Assembly: GCF_000384235.1 (NCBI RefSeq)
Contig: NZ_KB913033.1
Location: forward strand, 620,001-684,000
Source: Hydrogenovibrio halophilus DSM 15072
GTDB lineage: Bacteria; Pseudomonadota; Gammaproteobacteria; Thiomicrospirales; Thiomicrospiraceae
Direction of reading: 5' to 3'
Length of the DNA stretch: 64,000 nucleotides
The number at the start of each line of letters is the position of its first letter. Position 1 is the stretch's first letter. The position numbers were made by a program, and so were the translations under genes. The notes under the pieces were generated by a model that did no database searches, had not been told where the DNA came from, and saw nothing but the letters and a program-made list of their open reading frames with translations. Below, one piece after another: positions 44,349 to 52,929 of the stretch.

Positions 44349-44360
44349 ACCAGGCCTGGT
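44349..44360. repeat. 12-bp palindrome ACCAGGCCTGGT, copy 12
   Basis: Exact intergenic copy between two convergent genes. The palindrome extends to ATGACCAGG...CCTGGTCAT (18 bp). Confidence 0.95.
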
Positions 44361-44393
44361 CATTCAGGACCATCGCTGGTCTTTGGCATGCGT

Positions 44394-44684
44394 TCACAAT
44401 GAATCGCGTTCGCCTTCGAGAGAATGCCAGACTCGCAAAATAATGATCGTATCGGCATGGACCGAATAACGGACAATGTATTGACCAAAGATAATGTCTC
44501 TCAGTGATGCCGGGTCCGGTGCCTGTCTCACTGAAACGCCCAGTTCAGGAAAGTCTGGTAACAATTCGATCTTATTCACGAGCTCAGAAGCCATTCGAGC
44601 TGCAGCATGGGGATTGTGAACGGCAATGAATTCGCGCAAACGAATCAAATCTGCCACCGCGTCTTCTGTGTACACCAGTTTCAC
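44394..44684 (-). CDS. ParE/RelE-family toxin
   Basis: Predicted toxin of a type II toxin-antitoxin pair, 96 residues. The RelE/ParE fold pattern is clear: M-K-L-V-Y-T-E-D-A-V-A-D-L at the N-terminus, I-V-R-Y-S-V and I-I-I-L-R-V-W-H-S at the C-terminus. The conserved F-G-Q-Y-I-V-R-Y part and closing R-V-W-H fit ParE best, so DNA gyrase is the likely target, but RelE-type mRNA cleavage is not excluded. It overlaps the antitoxin gene by 4 bases. Confidence 0.88.
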   Translation of the reverse strand: MKLVYTEDAVADLIRLREFIAVHNPHAAARMASELVNKIELLPDFPELGVSVRQAPDPASLRDIIFGQYIVRYSVHADTIIILRVWHSLEGERDSL

Positions 44685-44953
44685 TCAGCAGGCCCCGGTG
44701 CGCTCAATTCCTTTTCAGTGCCCCAGCTTTTCAACCACTCATGCACCTCACTGGCCTCAACCACCTTGCCTGCCGCAGCGGACTCCATCGCTTCCAGTGT
44801 CTGCTGCCAACGAACATGCTCCTGCTGTTGCTTCTCGATGTACTCATTCAGCGCCTGATTAATGATCCAGTTTTTGCTTCGATGCAGCTTGTTTGCCATC
44901 GCATCAAGATGCTGCTCAACCTCTGCCTGAAGACGAACGGTCGTGACACTCAT
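44681..44953 (-). CDS. Ribbon-helix-helix antitoxin of the ParE pair
   Basis: Ninety-residue protein with an N-terminal ribbon-helix-helix DNA-binding region (T-T-V-R-L-Q-A-E-V, then N-W-I-I-N-Q-A-L-N-E-Y-I-E-K) and a C-terminal part that would bind the toxin. GGAGAATCC lies just before the ATG. Expected to repress its own promoter in the 90 bp upstream. Antitoxin first, toxin second, the usual order. Confidence 0.88.
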   Translation of the reverse strand: MSVTTVRLQAEVEQHLDAMANKLHRSKNWIINQALNEYIEKQQQEHVRWQQTLEAMESAAAGKVVEASEVHEWLKSWGTEKELSAPGPAE

Positions 44954-45044
44954 AAGGATTCTCCGTTGATTGACTACAGAGTATTACATCATAGTCCAAC
45001 CAAGCCATCAATTTTCGAGAAAAACCGGGAGATCCTTTTGCTTT

Positions 45045-46136
45045 TTAACGGTTCAGCGCCACGGTTTTGATCAAGGCAAAAACGACCAGGCCTGGTGATA
45101 ATTGCAGTCGTTGCGCGGAGTCGTGGGTGACTTCGGCGAAGAAAGTTTGTTCGTCGGCCAATTTCAGACGCACCAACAGGCTGTGATCGTCCTGATCGAT
45201 CAATTCCGCCACGGTGGCGACCAGATGGTTGCTGGTGCTGATTTTGTGCGGGTCTTCCAGCGCCAGGGTGACGTCGCGCGCCAGAATGCGCACCCGTGAT
45301 AACTGGCGCTGAGAGGGGCGCGCCCCTTTTGTCGCTCTGGAGCCGGGCAACGACAGCGTCTGGTCGGCCACCCGGACCTGAGAAACGCCGCCGCTTTCGA
45401 GCGGGTGGGTCTGCAGCACCGACACCGCGCCCTGATGATCGAACAAAGGCGAGTCGGCCCGATTGAGCAACTGGGTCAGCGGCTCGACCGATTGGATCCG
45501 GCCGTCCGCCATCACCACCACCTGATCGGCCAGCCGCTCGACTTCCATCGGGTCGTGGGTGATGTAGAGCACCGGCAGTTGCAGGCTTTCGACCAGCTCT
45601 TCGATCAGAGTCAGCAATTCGGCCTTGGCGCGCCAGTCGAGCGCGGACAGCGGTTCGTCCATGCACAGCAATTTGGGTTGCATCAACAGGGCACGGGCAA
45701 TCGCTACCCGCTGGCGCTCACCGCCGGACAGAAAGCCGATGTCGCGGTCCAGCAAATGCGCCACGCCGACCCGCTCTACAATCTGGTCGAAATCCGCAGG
45801 GGCTTTGCCTTTGGGCAGGCGCTTGATGCCGTAGTCCAGATTCTGGCGCACGCTCAAATGCGGAAACAACGCCGCATCCTGAAACACGAACCCGATGTCG
45901 CGCTCGGCGGTGGGCCGATGTTGTTTGCCTGCCTGCCAAACCGTGTTGGCAAACGAGAGCTGACCGTGCGTGCGTTTGTCCAGTCCCGAGATGGCGCGCA
46001 GCAAAGTGCTTTTGCCACTGCCGGAGCGACCGAACAGCACCGTCACACCCGACATGGGCAGATTAAAATCGCCGCTGTTGAGAGCAAAGCCGCCAAGGTC
46101 CAGGGTCAAATTTCCTTTCAGATGATTGGTTTTCAT
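45045..46136 (-). CDS. modC: Molybdate ABC transporter ATP-binding protein
   Basis: Energy-coupling ATPase of the molybdate importer. Walker A is G-R-S-G-S-G-K-S-T, the signature L-S-G-G-E-R-Q-R, Walker B L-L-C-M-D-E-P-L-S. A C-terminal TOBE/Mop-like regulatory domain (about 290-363) can bind oxyanion. Length 363 is normal. The ATG lies 3 bases after the modB stop. An exact palindrome is near the 3' end, read as P-G-L-V. Confidence 0.96.
   Translation of the reverse strand: MKTNHLKGNLTLDLGGFALNSGDFNLPMSGVTVLFGRSGSGKSTLLRAISGLDKRTHGQLSFANTVWQAGKQHRPTAERDIGFVFQDAALFPHLSVRQNLDYGIKRLPKGKAPADFDQIVERVGVAHLLDRDIGFLSGGERQRVAIARALLMQPKLLCMDEPLSALDWRAKAELLTLIEELVESLQLPVLYITHDPMEVERLADQVVVMADGRIQSVEPLTQLLNRADSPLFDHQGAVSVLQTHPLESGGVSQVRVADQTLSLPGSRATKGARPSQRQLSRVRILARDVTLALEDPHKISTSNHLVATVAELIDQDDHSLLVRLKLADEQTFFAEVTHDSAQRLQLSPGLVVFALIKTVALNR
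45085..45096. repeat. 12-bp palindrome ACCAGGCCTGGT, copy 13
   Basis: Exact copy near the 3' end of modC, read as P-G-L-V (L-S-P-G-L-V-V-F); CAAAAACG precedes it. Confidence 0.95.
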
Positions 46137-46139
46137 GGT

Positions 46140-46832
46140 TTAGCCCACCTTCACTTCAAACTTACGGTTGAGTCCGTACACCAGCATCAACACGGCCAGC
46201 GAGAACACCAGCATCATCGCCGAGAGCAAATGCGCCTGGGCGTATTCCAGACTTTCGACGTGATCAAAAATGGCAATCGAGACCATGCGGGTTTCTCCGG
46301 GAATGTTGCCCCCCACCATCAACACCACGCCGAATTCGCCCACGGTGTGCGCAAAGCTCAAAGTGGCCGCAGTCAGAAATCCGCGTCGCGCCAGCGGCAT
46401 CACCACGGTACGAAAGCGATCCAGAAAGGACGCGCGTAAGGTGGCGGCCGCATCCAGCAATCGATTGGGGATGGTTTCAAACGCGTGCATCAGCGGTTGC
46501 ACCGCAAACGGCAGCGAATAAAACACCGAGCCGATCACCAGCCCGGTTTTGCTGAAGGTCAGCTGGCCCTCATAGCCAAACCAACTCAGGGTTTCGGTGA
46601 CCATGCCATTGGGGTTCATCGCAATCAGCAGATAAAACCCCAGCACCGTGGGCGGCAACACCAACGGCAAGGCCACCAGCGCTTCCAACAGGACTTTGTT
46701 GCTCGATTTCATTCTGGCCATCCACCATGCCAGAGGCGTGCCCAGCACCAACAGCACCACCGTGGTCATGGCGGCGATTTCCAATGTCAGCCAGATCGGC
46801 TGCCATTCCACCTCGATTCCAAATAATTGCAT
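46140..46832 (-). CDS. modB: Molybdate ABC transporter permease
   Basis: Inner-membrane channel subunit with five to six helices. The ABC permease EAA loop is seen in D-A-A-A-T-L-R-A-S-F-L-D-R-F-R-T-V-V-M-P-L-A. The helix with L-P-L-V-L-P-P-T-V-L-G is typical of ModB. Length 230. It lies 24 bp after modA and 3 bp before modC. Confidence 0.96.
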   Translation of the reverse strand: MQLFGIEVEWQPIWLTLEIAAMTTVVLLVLGTPLAWWMARMKSSNKVLLEALVALPLVLPPTVLGFYLLIAMNPNGMVTETLSWFGYEGQLTFSKTGLVIGSVFYSLPFAVQPLMHAFETIPNRLLDAAATLRASFLDRFRTVVMPLARRGFLTAATLSFAHTVGEFGVVLMVGGNIPGETRMVSIAIFDHVESLEYAQAHLLSAMMLVFSLAVLMLVYGLNRKFEVKVG

Positions 46833-46856
46833 AACTCAATCCATTTCCAAGGTTGA

Positions 46857-47630
46857 TTAGGGCGCTTTATAACCGAACGATTCGATGATGCCAATGGCCT
46901 GTTCGCTTTGCATAAAGTCCACGAAGGCGGTGATGGCGGCATTGTCCTGTCCGCGTTTGAGCACCACGGCCCCCTGATTGATGGGCTGATAGGTGTCCTG
47001 CGGCACCACCCAGTATTCCCCTTTTTCAAAAATCGGGCTTTCCGGGTCCACAATCTGCGACAGAGCCACAAACCCAATCGGTGCATTGCCGGTGGCGACG
47101 TACTGAAAGGCATGGGCAATGCTTTCGCCGGACACAATTTTCTTTTCCACACCGTCATACAGGCCCGCGCCCTTCAAAAATTCGACCGCACGATCACCGT
47201 AGGGCGCATTTCTGGGATTGGCGACGGCCAGGTGTTTGAAATCGGCGTTTTCCAGCACCGATCTGGCCTGGGTTTTGACCGGATACCGATCGCTGTAAAG
47301 CGCAATCTGTCCCTGGGCGTAAACAAAATACCGATCGGCGACGCCGATGCCATCCTCAATCGTTTTCTGGGGACGTGCTTCATCGGCGCCAAAAAACATG
47401 TCAAACGGCGCACCGTTGCTGATCTGTGCGTAAAGCTTGCCGGTGGGGCCGAACGAAAATTTCAATTCGTGCCCGGTTTCCTGTTCAAAGGCTTCGCCGA
47501 TCACCTCAATGGTTTTGGTGAAATTGGCGGCCACCGCAATGGTCGCACTCTCGCTGAACGCGGGCAGGGAAAACGCCGCAACGGACAAGCCAAACAGGGC
47601 TTTGGCAAAAAAACGCTTAATCAAACTCAT
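46857..47630 (-). CDS. modA: Molybdate-binding periplasmic protein
   Basis: Captures molybdate for ModBC. Signal peptide A-L-F-G-L-S-V-A-A-F-S-L-P-A-F-S-E-S, then the mature start A-T-I-A-V-A-A-N-F-T-K-T-I-E typical of ModA. The block F-S-F-G-P-T-G-K-L-Y-A-Q-I and F-F-G-A-D-E-A-R-P provide oxyanion-binding positions. Start set at 47630, with GGAA 8 bases upstream; the longer frame runs into modE. First gene of modABC, 68 bp after modE in the same direction. Confidence 0.96.
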   Translation of the reverse strand: MSLIKRFFAKALFGLSVAAFSLPAFSESATIAVAANFTKTIEVIGEAFEQETGHELKFSFGPTGKLYAQISNGAPFDMFFGADEARPQKTIEDGIGVADRYFVYAQGQIALYSDRYPVKTQARSVLENADFKHLAVANPRNAPYGDRAVEFLKGAGLYDGVEKKIVSGESIAHAFQYVATGNAPIGFVALSQIVDPESPIFEKGEYWVVPQDTYQPINQGAVVLKRGQDNAAITAFVDFMQSEQAIGIIESFGYKAP

Positions 47631-47656
47631 AGAAACACTTCCTTTATTACCTTTTA

Positions 47657-47665
47657 TACATATCG
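47657..47665 (-). promoter_or_regulatory. Candidate ModE half-site upstream of modA
   Basis: On the minus strand this reads CGATATGTA, 27 bases before the modA ATG. It matches the CGNTATGTA element in front of modE and resembles half of the enterobacterial ModE box (CGNTATATA type). No good inverted partner is visible. Confidence 0.4.
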
Positions 47666-47698
47666 AAAAACAAAAAATTTTGAGCCCTGTGCGGATGT

Positions 47699-48505
47699 TT
47701 AGTCGGCCACCGCCAGCAACACATGACTGGCCTTGACCAGTGCACAAAAGCGAGCGCCTTCGACCACCCCCAGCGTCTCACGACTCTGGTTGGTGATCAT
47801 GGCCGAGACCTGCTGCTGACCGCCCAGATCGAGCGTGACATCGGTGTTGACCGCGCCTTCCTCCACGCGGCTGACCTCGCCGCAAAAACGGTTGCGGGCA
47901 CTGGTTTTGATGCCATCGTCCTCGGCCAGTATCACAAAACTGGCCTTGATCAGCGCGTAAACCTCACTGCCCTCGGCAATGCCCAAACGCTCGAGGCTGG
48001 CCGGGGTGATCTGTGCCACCACGGTCAAGCCGTCGCGCACCTGCAAGGTCACATCGCAATTGACCGCCCCGGTTTCAATCTGGGTTACGGTCCCAAAAAA
48101 CTGATTGCGTGCACTGGTTTTCATCGACATTCTCCTTATCAAGTCCAATTGATCCAACATCTCCGGCGGCTGTTGAGACAGCGTTTCCAACCAGGCCTGC
48201 ATCTGCTGTTCAAACAACCGATAGGCCTGCAACAGCGACTGCCCGGCCGGTGTCAGCACCATCCCCCCGCCGCCGGCTCCGCCTTTCTGGGTATGCACCA
48301 GCGGCGTGTCGACCAACTGATTCATCGCCTCCACCGCCTGCCAGGCGCCCTTGTAACTCATGCCACAGGCTTTGGCCGCCGCGTTCAGCGAGCCCAGATG
48401 TTCGATTTTGGCCAGAAGCGTCAAGCGACGCTGGCCCGAACGCGACTGCTTGGAGCCCAGCAAAAACGATTGCACCAGTTTTTCCGGTTGCGCTGTGTCA
48501 GTCAC
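47699..48505 (-). CDS. modE: Molybdate-responsive regulator ModE
   Basis: Molybdate-sensing repressor/activator, 268 residues. N-terminal LysR-like winged helix (L-G-S-L-N-A-A-A-K-A-C-G-M-S-Y-K-G-A-W) and C-terminal tandem Mop/TOBE domains, each starting S-A-R-N-(Q/R)-F, which bind molybdate between subunits. Starts with GTG at 48505. It lies directly upstream of modABC in the same direction, so modE may lead the operon or repress it at the internal site before modA. Confidence 0.95.
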   Translation of the reverse strand: MTDTAQPEKLVQSFLLGSKQSRSGQRRLTLLAKIEHLGSLNAAAKACGMSYKGAWQAVEAMNQLVDTPLVHTQKGGAGGGGMVLTPAGQSLLQAYRLFEQQMQAWLETLSQQPPEMLDQLDLIRRMSMKTSARNQFFGTVTQIETGAVNCDVTLQVRDGLTVVAQITPASLERLGIAEGSEVYALIKASFVILAEDDGIKTSARNRFCGEVSRVEEGAVNTDVTLDLGGQQQVSAMITNQSRETLGVVEGARFCALVKASHVLLAVAD

Positions 48506-48519
48506 GTTATTCCCTTTAG

Positions 48520-48528
48520 TACATAACG
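48520..48528 (-). promoter_or_regulatory. Candidate ModE half-site upstream of modE
   Basis: Minus-strand CGTTATGTA, 15 bases before the modE GTG; shares CGNTATGTA with the site before modA, consistent with autoregulation. Confidence 0.4.
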
Positions 48529-48662
48529 AGAAAATTTTAGTCTTCTATCACTTCGTTTGCAAATATTTTTTCAATGCTCGATTCAAAGAAACGAATCTCA
48601 AAAACGAATCCACCTGCGTTCTGCTACAATTATGTAGTGACACTGTAACTACCGGAGTTTGC

Positions 48663-48947
48663 ATGCAGTTTGAATGGGATGAACAAAAAAACCAACAGAA
48701 CATTCTGAAGCACGGCATTGCATTCTCTCAAGCAAAAAAGATTTTTCAGGATCCTTTTCAGCTTTGCCTTCTGGATAAGCGGTATTCTTATTTTGAAGAG
48801 CGTTGGATCACGCTAGGGGCCACCCGAGAGAGCAGAATCCTAGTGGTCGCCAACCTTTTCTTTTCGGATCAAGGAGAAGAAATTATCAGAATCATTTCTG
48901 CTCGGCCAGCCAACACCAAGGAGGTTAAGGCTTATGAGAACAGTTGA
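48663..48947 (+). CDS. brnT: BrnT-family toxin
   Basis: Predicted ribonuclease toxin of a BrnT/BrnA type II pair. The N-terminus F-E-W-D-E-Q-K-N-Q-Q-N-I-L-K-H-G-I and the central R-W-I-T-L-G, then I-I-R-I-I-S-A-R, are family hallmarks. Ninety-four residues from the ATG at 48663 (CGGAG 8 bases upstream). The longer open frame upstream overlaps the modE promoter and is not used. It overlaps the antitoxin gene by 14 bases. Slightly AT-rich compared with neighbours, suggesting transfer. Confidence 0.92.
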   Translation: MQFEWDEQKNQQNILKHGIAFSQAKKIFQDPFQLCLLDKRYSYFEERWITLGATRESRILVVANLFFSDQGEEIIRIISARPANTKEVKAYENS

Positions 48948-49170
48948 AGAACGTGCACAACTGGACGATTATGAGATAAAAGATCACTATGATTTCTCAG
49001 AAGCGGTGCGTGGACGCTTTTATCATGCTAAAAAAGTCTCCACAACTTTGCGCCTGGATAATGATGTCTTGTTGTTCTTAAAAAAGAAAGCCAATGAAGA
49101 ACACATCGGTTATCAAACGCTGATCAATGCGTTACTGAGAGATTACTTCAAGCAATCGACCAAAGTGTAA
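48934..49170 (+). CDS. brnA: BrnA-family antitoxin
   Basis: Seventy-eight-residue antitoxin with a C-terminal ribbon-helix-helix (V-S-T-T-L-R-L-D-N-D-V-L-L-F-L-K-K-K-A, G-Y-Q-T-L-I-N-A-L-L-R-D-Y). Toxin-first order is characteristic of BrnTA. GGAGG lies 10 bases before the ATG, inside the toxin gene. The BrnT-BrnA complex would repress its own promoter upstream of brnT. Confidence 0.92.
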   Translation: MRTVEERAQLDDYEIKDHYDFSEAVRGRFYHAKKVSTTLRLDNDVLLFLKKKANEEHIGYQTLINALLRDYFKQSTKV

Positions 49171-49174
49171 AACA

Positions 49175-49186
49175 ACCAGGCCTGGT
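49175..49186. repeat. 12-bp palindrome ACCAGGCCTGGT, copy 14
   Basis: Exact intergenic copy 5 bp after the brnA stop and 12 bp from the convergent coaD end; flanked by TAAAACA and CAAAAAG. Confidence 0.95.
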
Positions 49187-49197
49187 CAAAAAGGGGG

Positions 49198-50350
<1,153 letters not shown>

Positions 50351-50377
50351 CCACAAACTCTGTTAAGGGGCCTGAAT

Positions 50378-51103
50378 TCAGGGGGCCCAATAGGTGATCC
50401 AGGGCAGCAGCCAGGCGGTGGCAATGCCCGACAGCGCCATAGCCAGACCGGAAAACGCGCCCATCAACGGCGACAACTGAAACGCGCGTGCGGTGCCTAT
50501 CCCGTGCGCGGCTACGCCCATCGCCAGCCCCTGCAGGCGTTCATCGCGACAGCCCATCCAACGCAACAGCCAGGGGCCAATCAAAGCCCCCACCACGCCG
50601 GTCAGCACCACCAGCACCGCGGTCAGGCTGGGCACACCGCCGATTTGCTCGGAAATGCCCATGGCAATCGGCGCGGTCACGGATTTGGGCGCCAGCGTCA
50701 TCATCATGGGCCAGTCGGCCCCGGCGAACCAGGCCAGCAGGATGGCGCTGGTCGCTCCGAATATCACACCGATGCCGACCCCAAAGGTGATGGCTCGCCA
50801 GAGTTCACGCAAATGGGCACGCTGCTGATAGAGCGGAATCGCCAGCGCCACCGTGGCCGGTCCCAGCAGAAAATGAATGAACTGGCCGCCAGCGAAGTAG
50901 TCGCTGTAGGACAGGTCCGTGACCTGCAAAAACGCCACCAGCGCCACAATCGACAACAACACCGGATTCAGCCAGGCCGGAGAACCAAAACGCTGCCCCA
51001 GCCACACAGCCCCGCTGTAGGCCACCAGGGTCATGGTCAATCCGGTCAGAGGCGTGGCAGCCAGATACACCCACAATTGTGCCAGTGGCAGGGATTCCGG
51101 CAT
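50378..51103 (-). CDS. lrgB: LrgB/CidB-family membrane protein
   Basis: Multi-pass inner-membrane protein. The family block L-A-P-K-S-V-T-A-P-I-A-M-G-I-S-E-Q-I-G-G and the C-terminal A-A-H-G-I-G-T-A-R-A are clear. LrgAB proteins modulate murein hydrolase activity in Staphylococcus and act in export of small carbon metabolites in other organisms; the role here is unknown. The start overlaps the lrgA stop by one base (TGATG). Confidence 0.93.
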   Translation of the reverse strand: MPESLPLAQLWVYLAATPLTGLTMTLVAYSGAVWLGQRFGSPAWLNPVLLSIVALVAFLQVTDLSYSDYFAGGQFIHFLLGPATVALAIPLYQQRAHLRELWRAITFGVGIGVIFGATSAILLAWFAGADWPMMMTLAPKSVTAPIAMGISEQIGGVPSLTAVLVVLTGVVGALIGPWLLRWMGCRDERLQGLAMGVAAHGIGTARAFQLSPLMGAFSGLAMALSGIATAWLLPWITYWAP

Positions 51104-51471
51104 CAGTCAGCCCCTCTGGTTCTGGCCGAGGGTTTGCGCTGCGTTTTCTGCGCGACCCAGGCGGTGACGATCAGGGTCAGCACCGTGCCCACCGTCAGCG
51201 TCAGCGCCACCGCCCAGGCATGGGTCAGCAGTTCTTCGGCATACACCATGGCACCGACACCGGCGGGCACAAACAACAGGGACAGATGGGTGAGCAGCCC
51301 CTTGGCGGTCTGGTCCATCGCCGGCGGGGTGTCGCCGCGCCAGAACAGCCAGCCCAACAACAGCAGCATCCCCACCACCGGGCCCGGCACCGGCAGATGC
51401 AGCAGGCGCACGCTCATTTCGCCCAGCAACTGAAACACCAGCAATCCGGTCAAGCCATAAATCCAGGCCAT
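51103..51471 (-). CDS. lrgA: LrgA/CidA-family holin-like protein
   Basis: Small four-helix membrane protein (122 residues) with the family block L-P-V-P-G-P-V-V-G-M-L-L-L. AGGAG lies 5 bases before the ATG at 51471. Forms the LrgA-LrgB unit with the next gene. The divergent APC transporter begins about 110 bp away, with an exact palindrome in the shared promoter region. Confidence 0.92.
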   Translation of the reverse strand: MAWIYGLTGLLVFQLLGEMSVRLLHLPVPGPVVGMLLLLGWLFWRGDTPPAMDQTAKGLLTHLSLLFVPAGVGAMVYAEELLTHAWAVALTLTVGTVLTLIVTAWVAQKTQRKPSARTRGAD

Positions 51472-51505
51472 GTTGCTCCTCTTATCTTCACCCGGCACCA
51501 TTTTG

Positions 51506-51517
51506 ACCAGGCCTGGT
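51506..51517. repeat. 12-bp palindrome ACCAGGCCTGGT, copy 15
   Basis: Exact copy in the intergenic region between divergent lrgA and the APC transporter gene; CATTTTG precedes it. Only copy placed between two gene starts. Confidence 0.95.
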
Positions 51518-51579
51518 TGTGATTGCATTCAATGGGCGTTATTTTAACGTCATCCCGGTATGGAACGAAGGATTTTGCC

Positions 51580-52929
51580 ATGACCCAGTTTGACTCGCAT
51601 CCAACCCGCAAACAGAAAAGCCCGCATCGGCATCGCGACAAAAGCCTGGGCACGCCCGAACTGATCGCGATCGCACTCGGCGGCATGGTCGGTGGCGGCA
51701 TTTTCACGGTGCTGGGAATTTCGGTGGGCATGATCGGGGTGTTTACGCCTCTGGCCTTTCTGATCGGCGGTGCGGTGGCCCTGCTGGCGAGCTATTCGTA
51801 TGTCAAACTCGGGGTGTATTTCAAGGACGAAGGTGCCAGCTACGCCTTTTTCAAAAAAACCTTCCCCGGCTCGCATTTTGCGGCGTCACTGATCGGCTGG
51901 TACGTGATCTTCGGCTTTATCAGCACCCTCGCGATTTACGCCTACACCTTCAGCGCCTATTTTCTGAGCAGCTTTGATTGGGACGCACCGACCTGGGCCA
52001 GACAGCTGGTGGCGATTGCCATGCTCAGCGGGTTTGCGCTGATCAACAGCTGGAGCGTCAAAGGCATGGGCAAACTGGAAGATTTTCTGGTCTATGGCAA
52101 ATTGGTGATTCTGGCGATCATTGCCTTTGTCCTGATCAATTACGCCGATGCGTCCCTGCCCGAGTTATTGCCCGACACCGACCAGCCGCTGGCCTTTGGC
52201 TTTCAGATTCTGATTGTGGCGGCGTTGACCTTTGTGGCCTACGAAGGCTTCCAGCTGGTGGCCAATGCGGTCAATGAAATCGACGATGTGGAAAGACGGT
52301 TGCCGTTAGGGATGTACAGTGCGATTGTGATTGCGGCCAGCATTTATTTTCTGATCGCGCTGGGCGCGGTACTGGCGATTCCGTTTGAACAGATCATCGA
52401 AAACAAGGAACACGCGCTGGCCGCAGGCACCAGCGAAGCGCTGGGCAAATGGGGCTTATACTTGATGATATTGGGCGCGCTCATGGCCACCAGCAGCGCG
52501 GTCAGTGGCACCTTGTTCGGCGCTTCGAGACAGATGGCGGTGATTGCCGAAGATGGTTATTTTCCAGAGCCGTTGGCCAAACGCTCCGGCCGCCATATTC
52601 CCGTCTATGCCGTGATCACCATGGCGACGGCGGCCTCGGTGCTGATATTGGTCGGCAACCTGAAAATGCTGGTGGAATTTGGCAGCATCACCTTTTTATG
52701 GGTGTCGCTATTGATGGCGGTGGCCAACTACCGGATTCGACACCTGACCAAAGCCAACCCAACGATCACGATCAGTGCCATCGTCGGGTTGGGGCTGGCC
52801 AGTGTGTTGATTTTGTATTACGAAGTCCGCCACTCTCCGGCCACCGTCTTTGTGATTATCGGCCTCTATCTGGCACTCACGCTCAGTGCCTGGCTTTACG
52901 CCCGCTGGCACTGCCGAAAAAGCAAATGA
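51580..52929 (+). CDS. APC-family amino acid/polyamine permease
   Basis: Secondary transporter of the APC superfamily, 449 residues with about 12 helices. The first-helix motif G-G-M-V-G-G-G-I-F-T-V-L-G matches the unwound substrate site of this fold. Start set at ATG 51580, with GAAGGA 8 bases upstream. It begins with a basic His/Arg-rich cytoplasmic tail. Convergent with the M16 peptidase genes (stop codons directly adjacent). Substrate not assignable. Confidence 0.9.
   Translation: MTQFDSHPTRKQKSPHRHRDKSLGTPELIAIALGGMVGGGIFTVLGISVGMIGVFTPLAFLIGGAVALLASYSYVKLGVYFKDEGASYAFFKKTFPGSHFAASLIGWYVIFGFISTLAIYAYTFSAYFLSSFDWDAPTWARQLVAIAMLSGFALINSWSVKGMGKLEDFLVYGKLVILAIIAFVLINYADASLPELLPDTDQPLAFGFQILIVAALTFVAYEGFQLVANAVNEIDDVERRLPLGMYSAIVIAASIYFLIALGAVLAIPFEQIIENKEHALAAGTSEALGKWGLYLMILGALMATSSAVSGTLFGASRQMAVIAEDGYFPEPLAKRSGRHIPVYAVITMATAASVLILVGNLKMLVEFGSITFLWVSLLMAVANYRIRHLTKANPTITISAIVGLGLASVLILYYEVRHSPATVFVIIGLYLALTLSAWLYARWHCRKSK

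Noticed and set aside
48360-48662. An N-terminal extension of BrnT by about 100 residues
   Set aside because: The extension is antisense to the modE start; the internal ATG with CGGAG gives a normal BrnT length.
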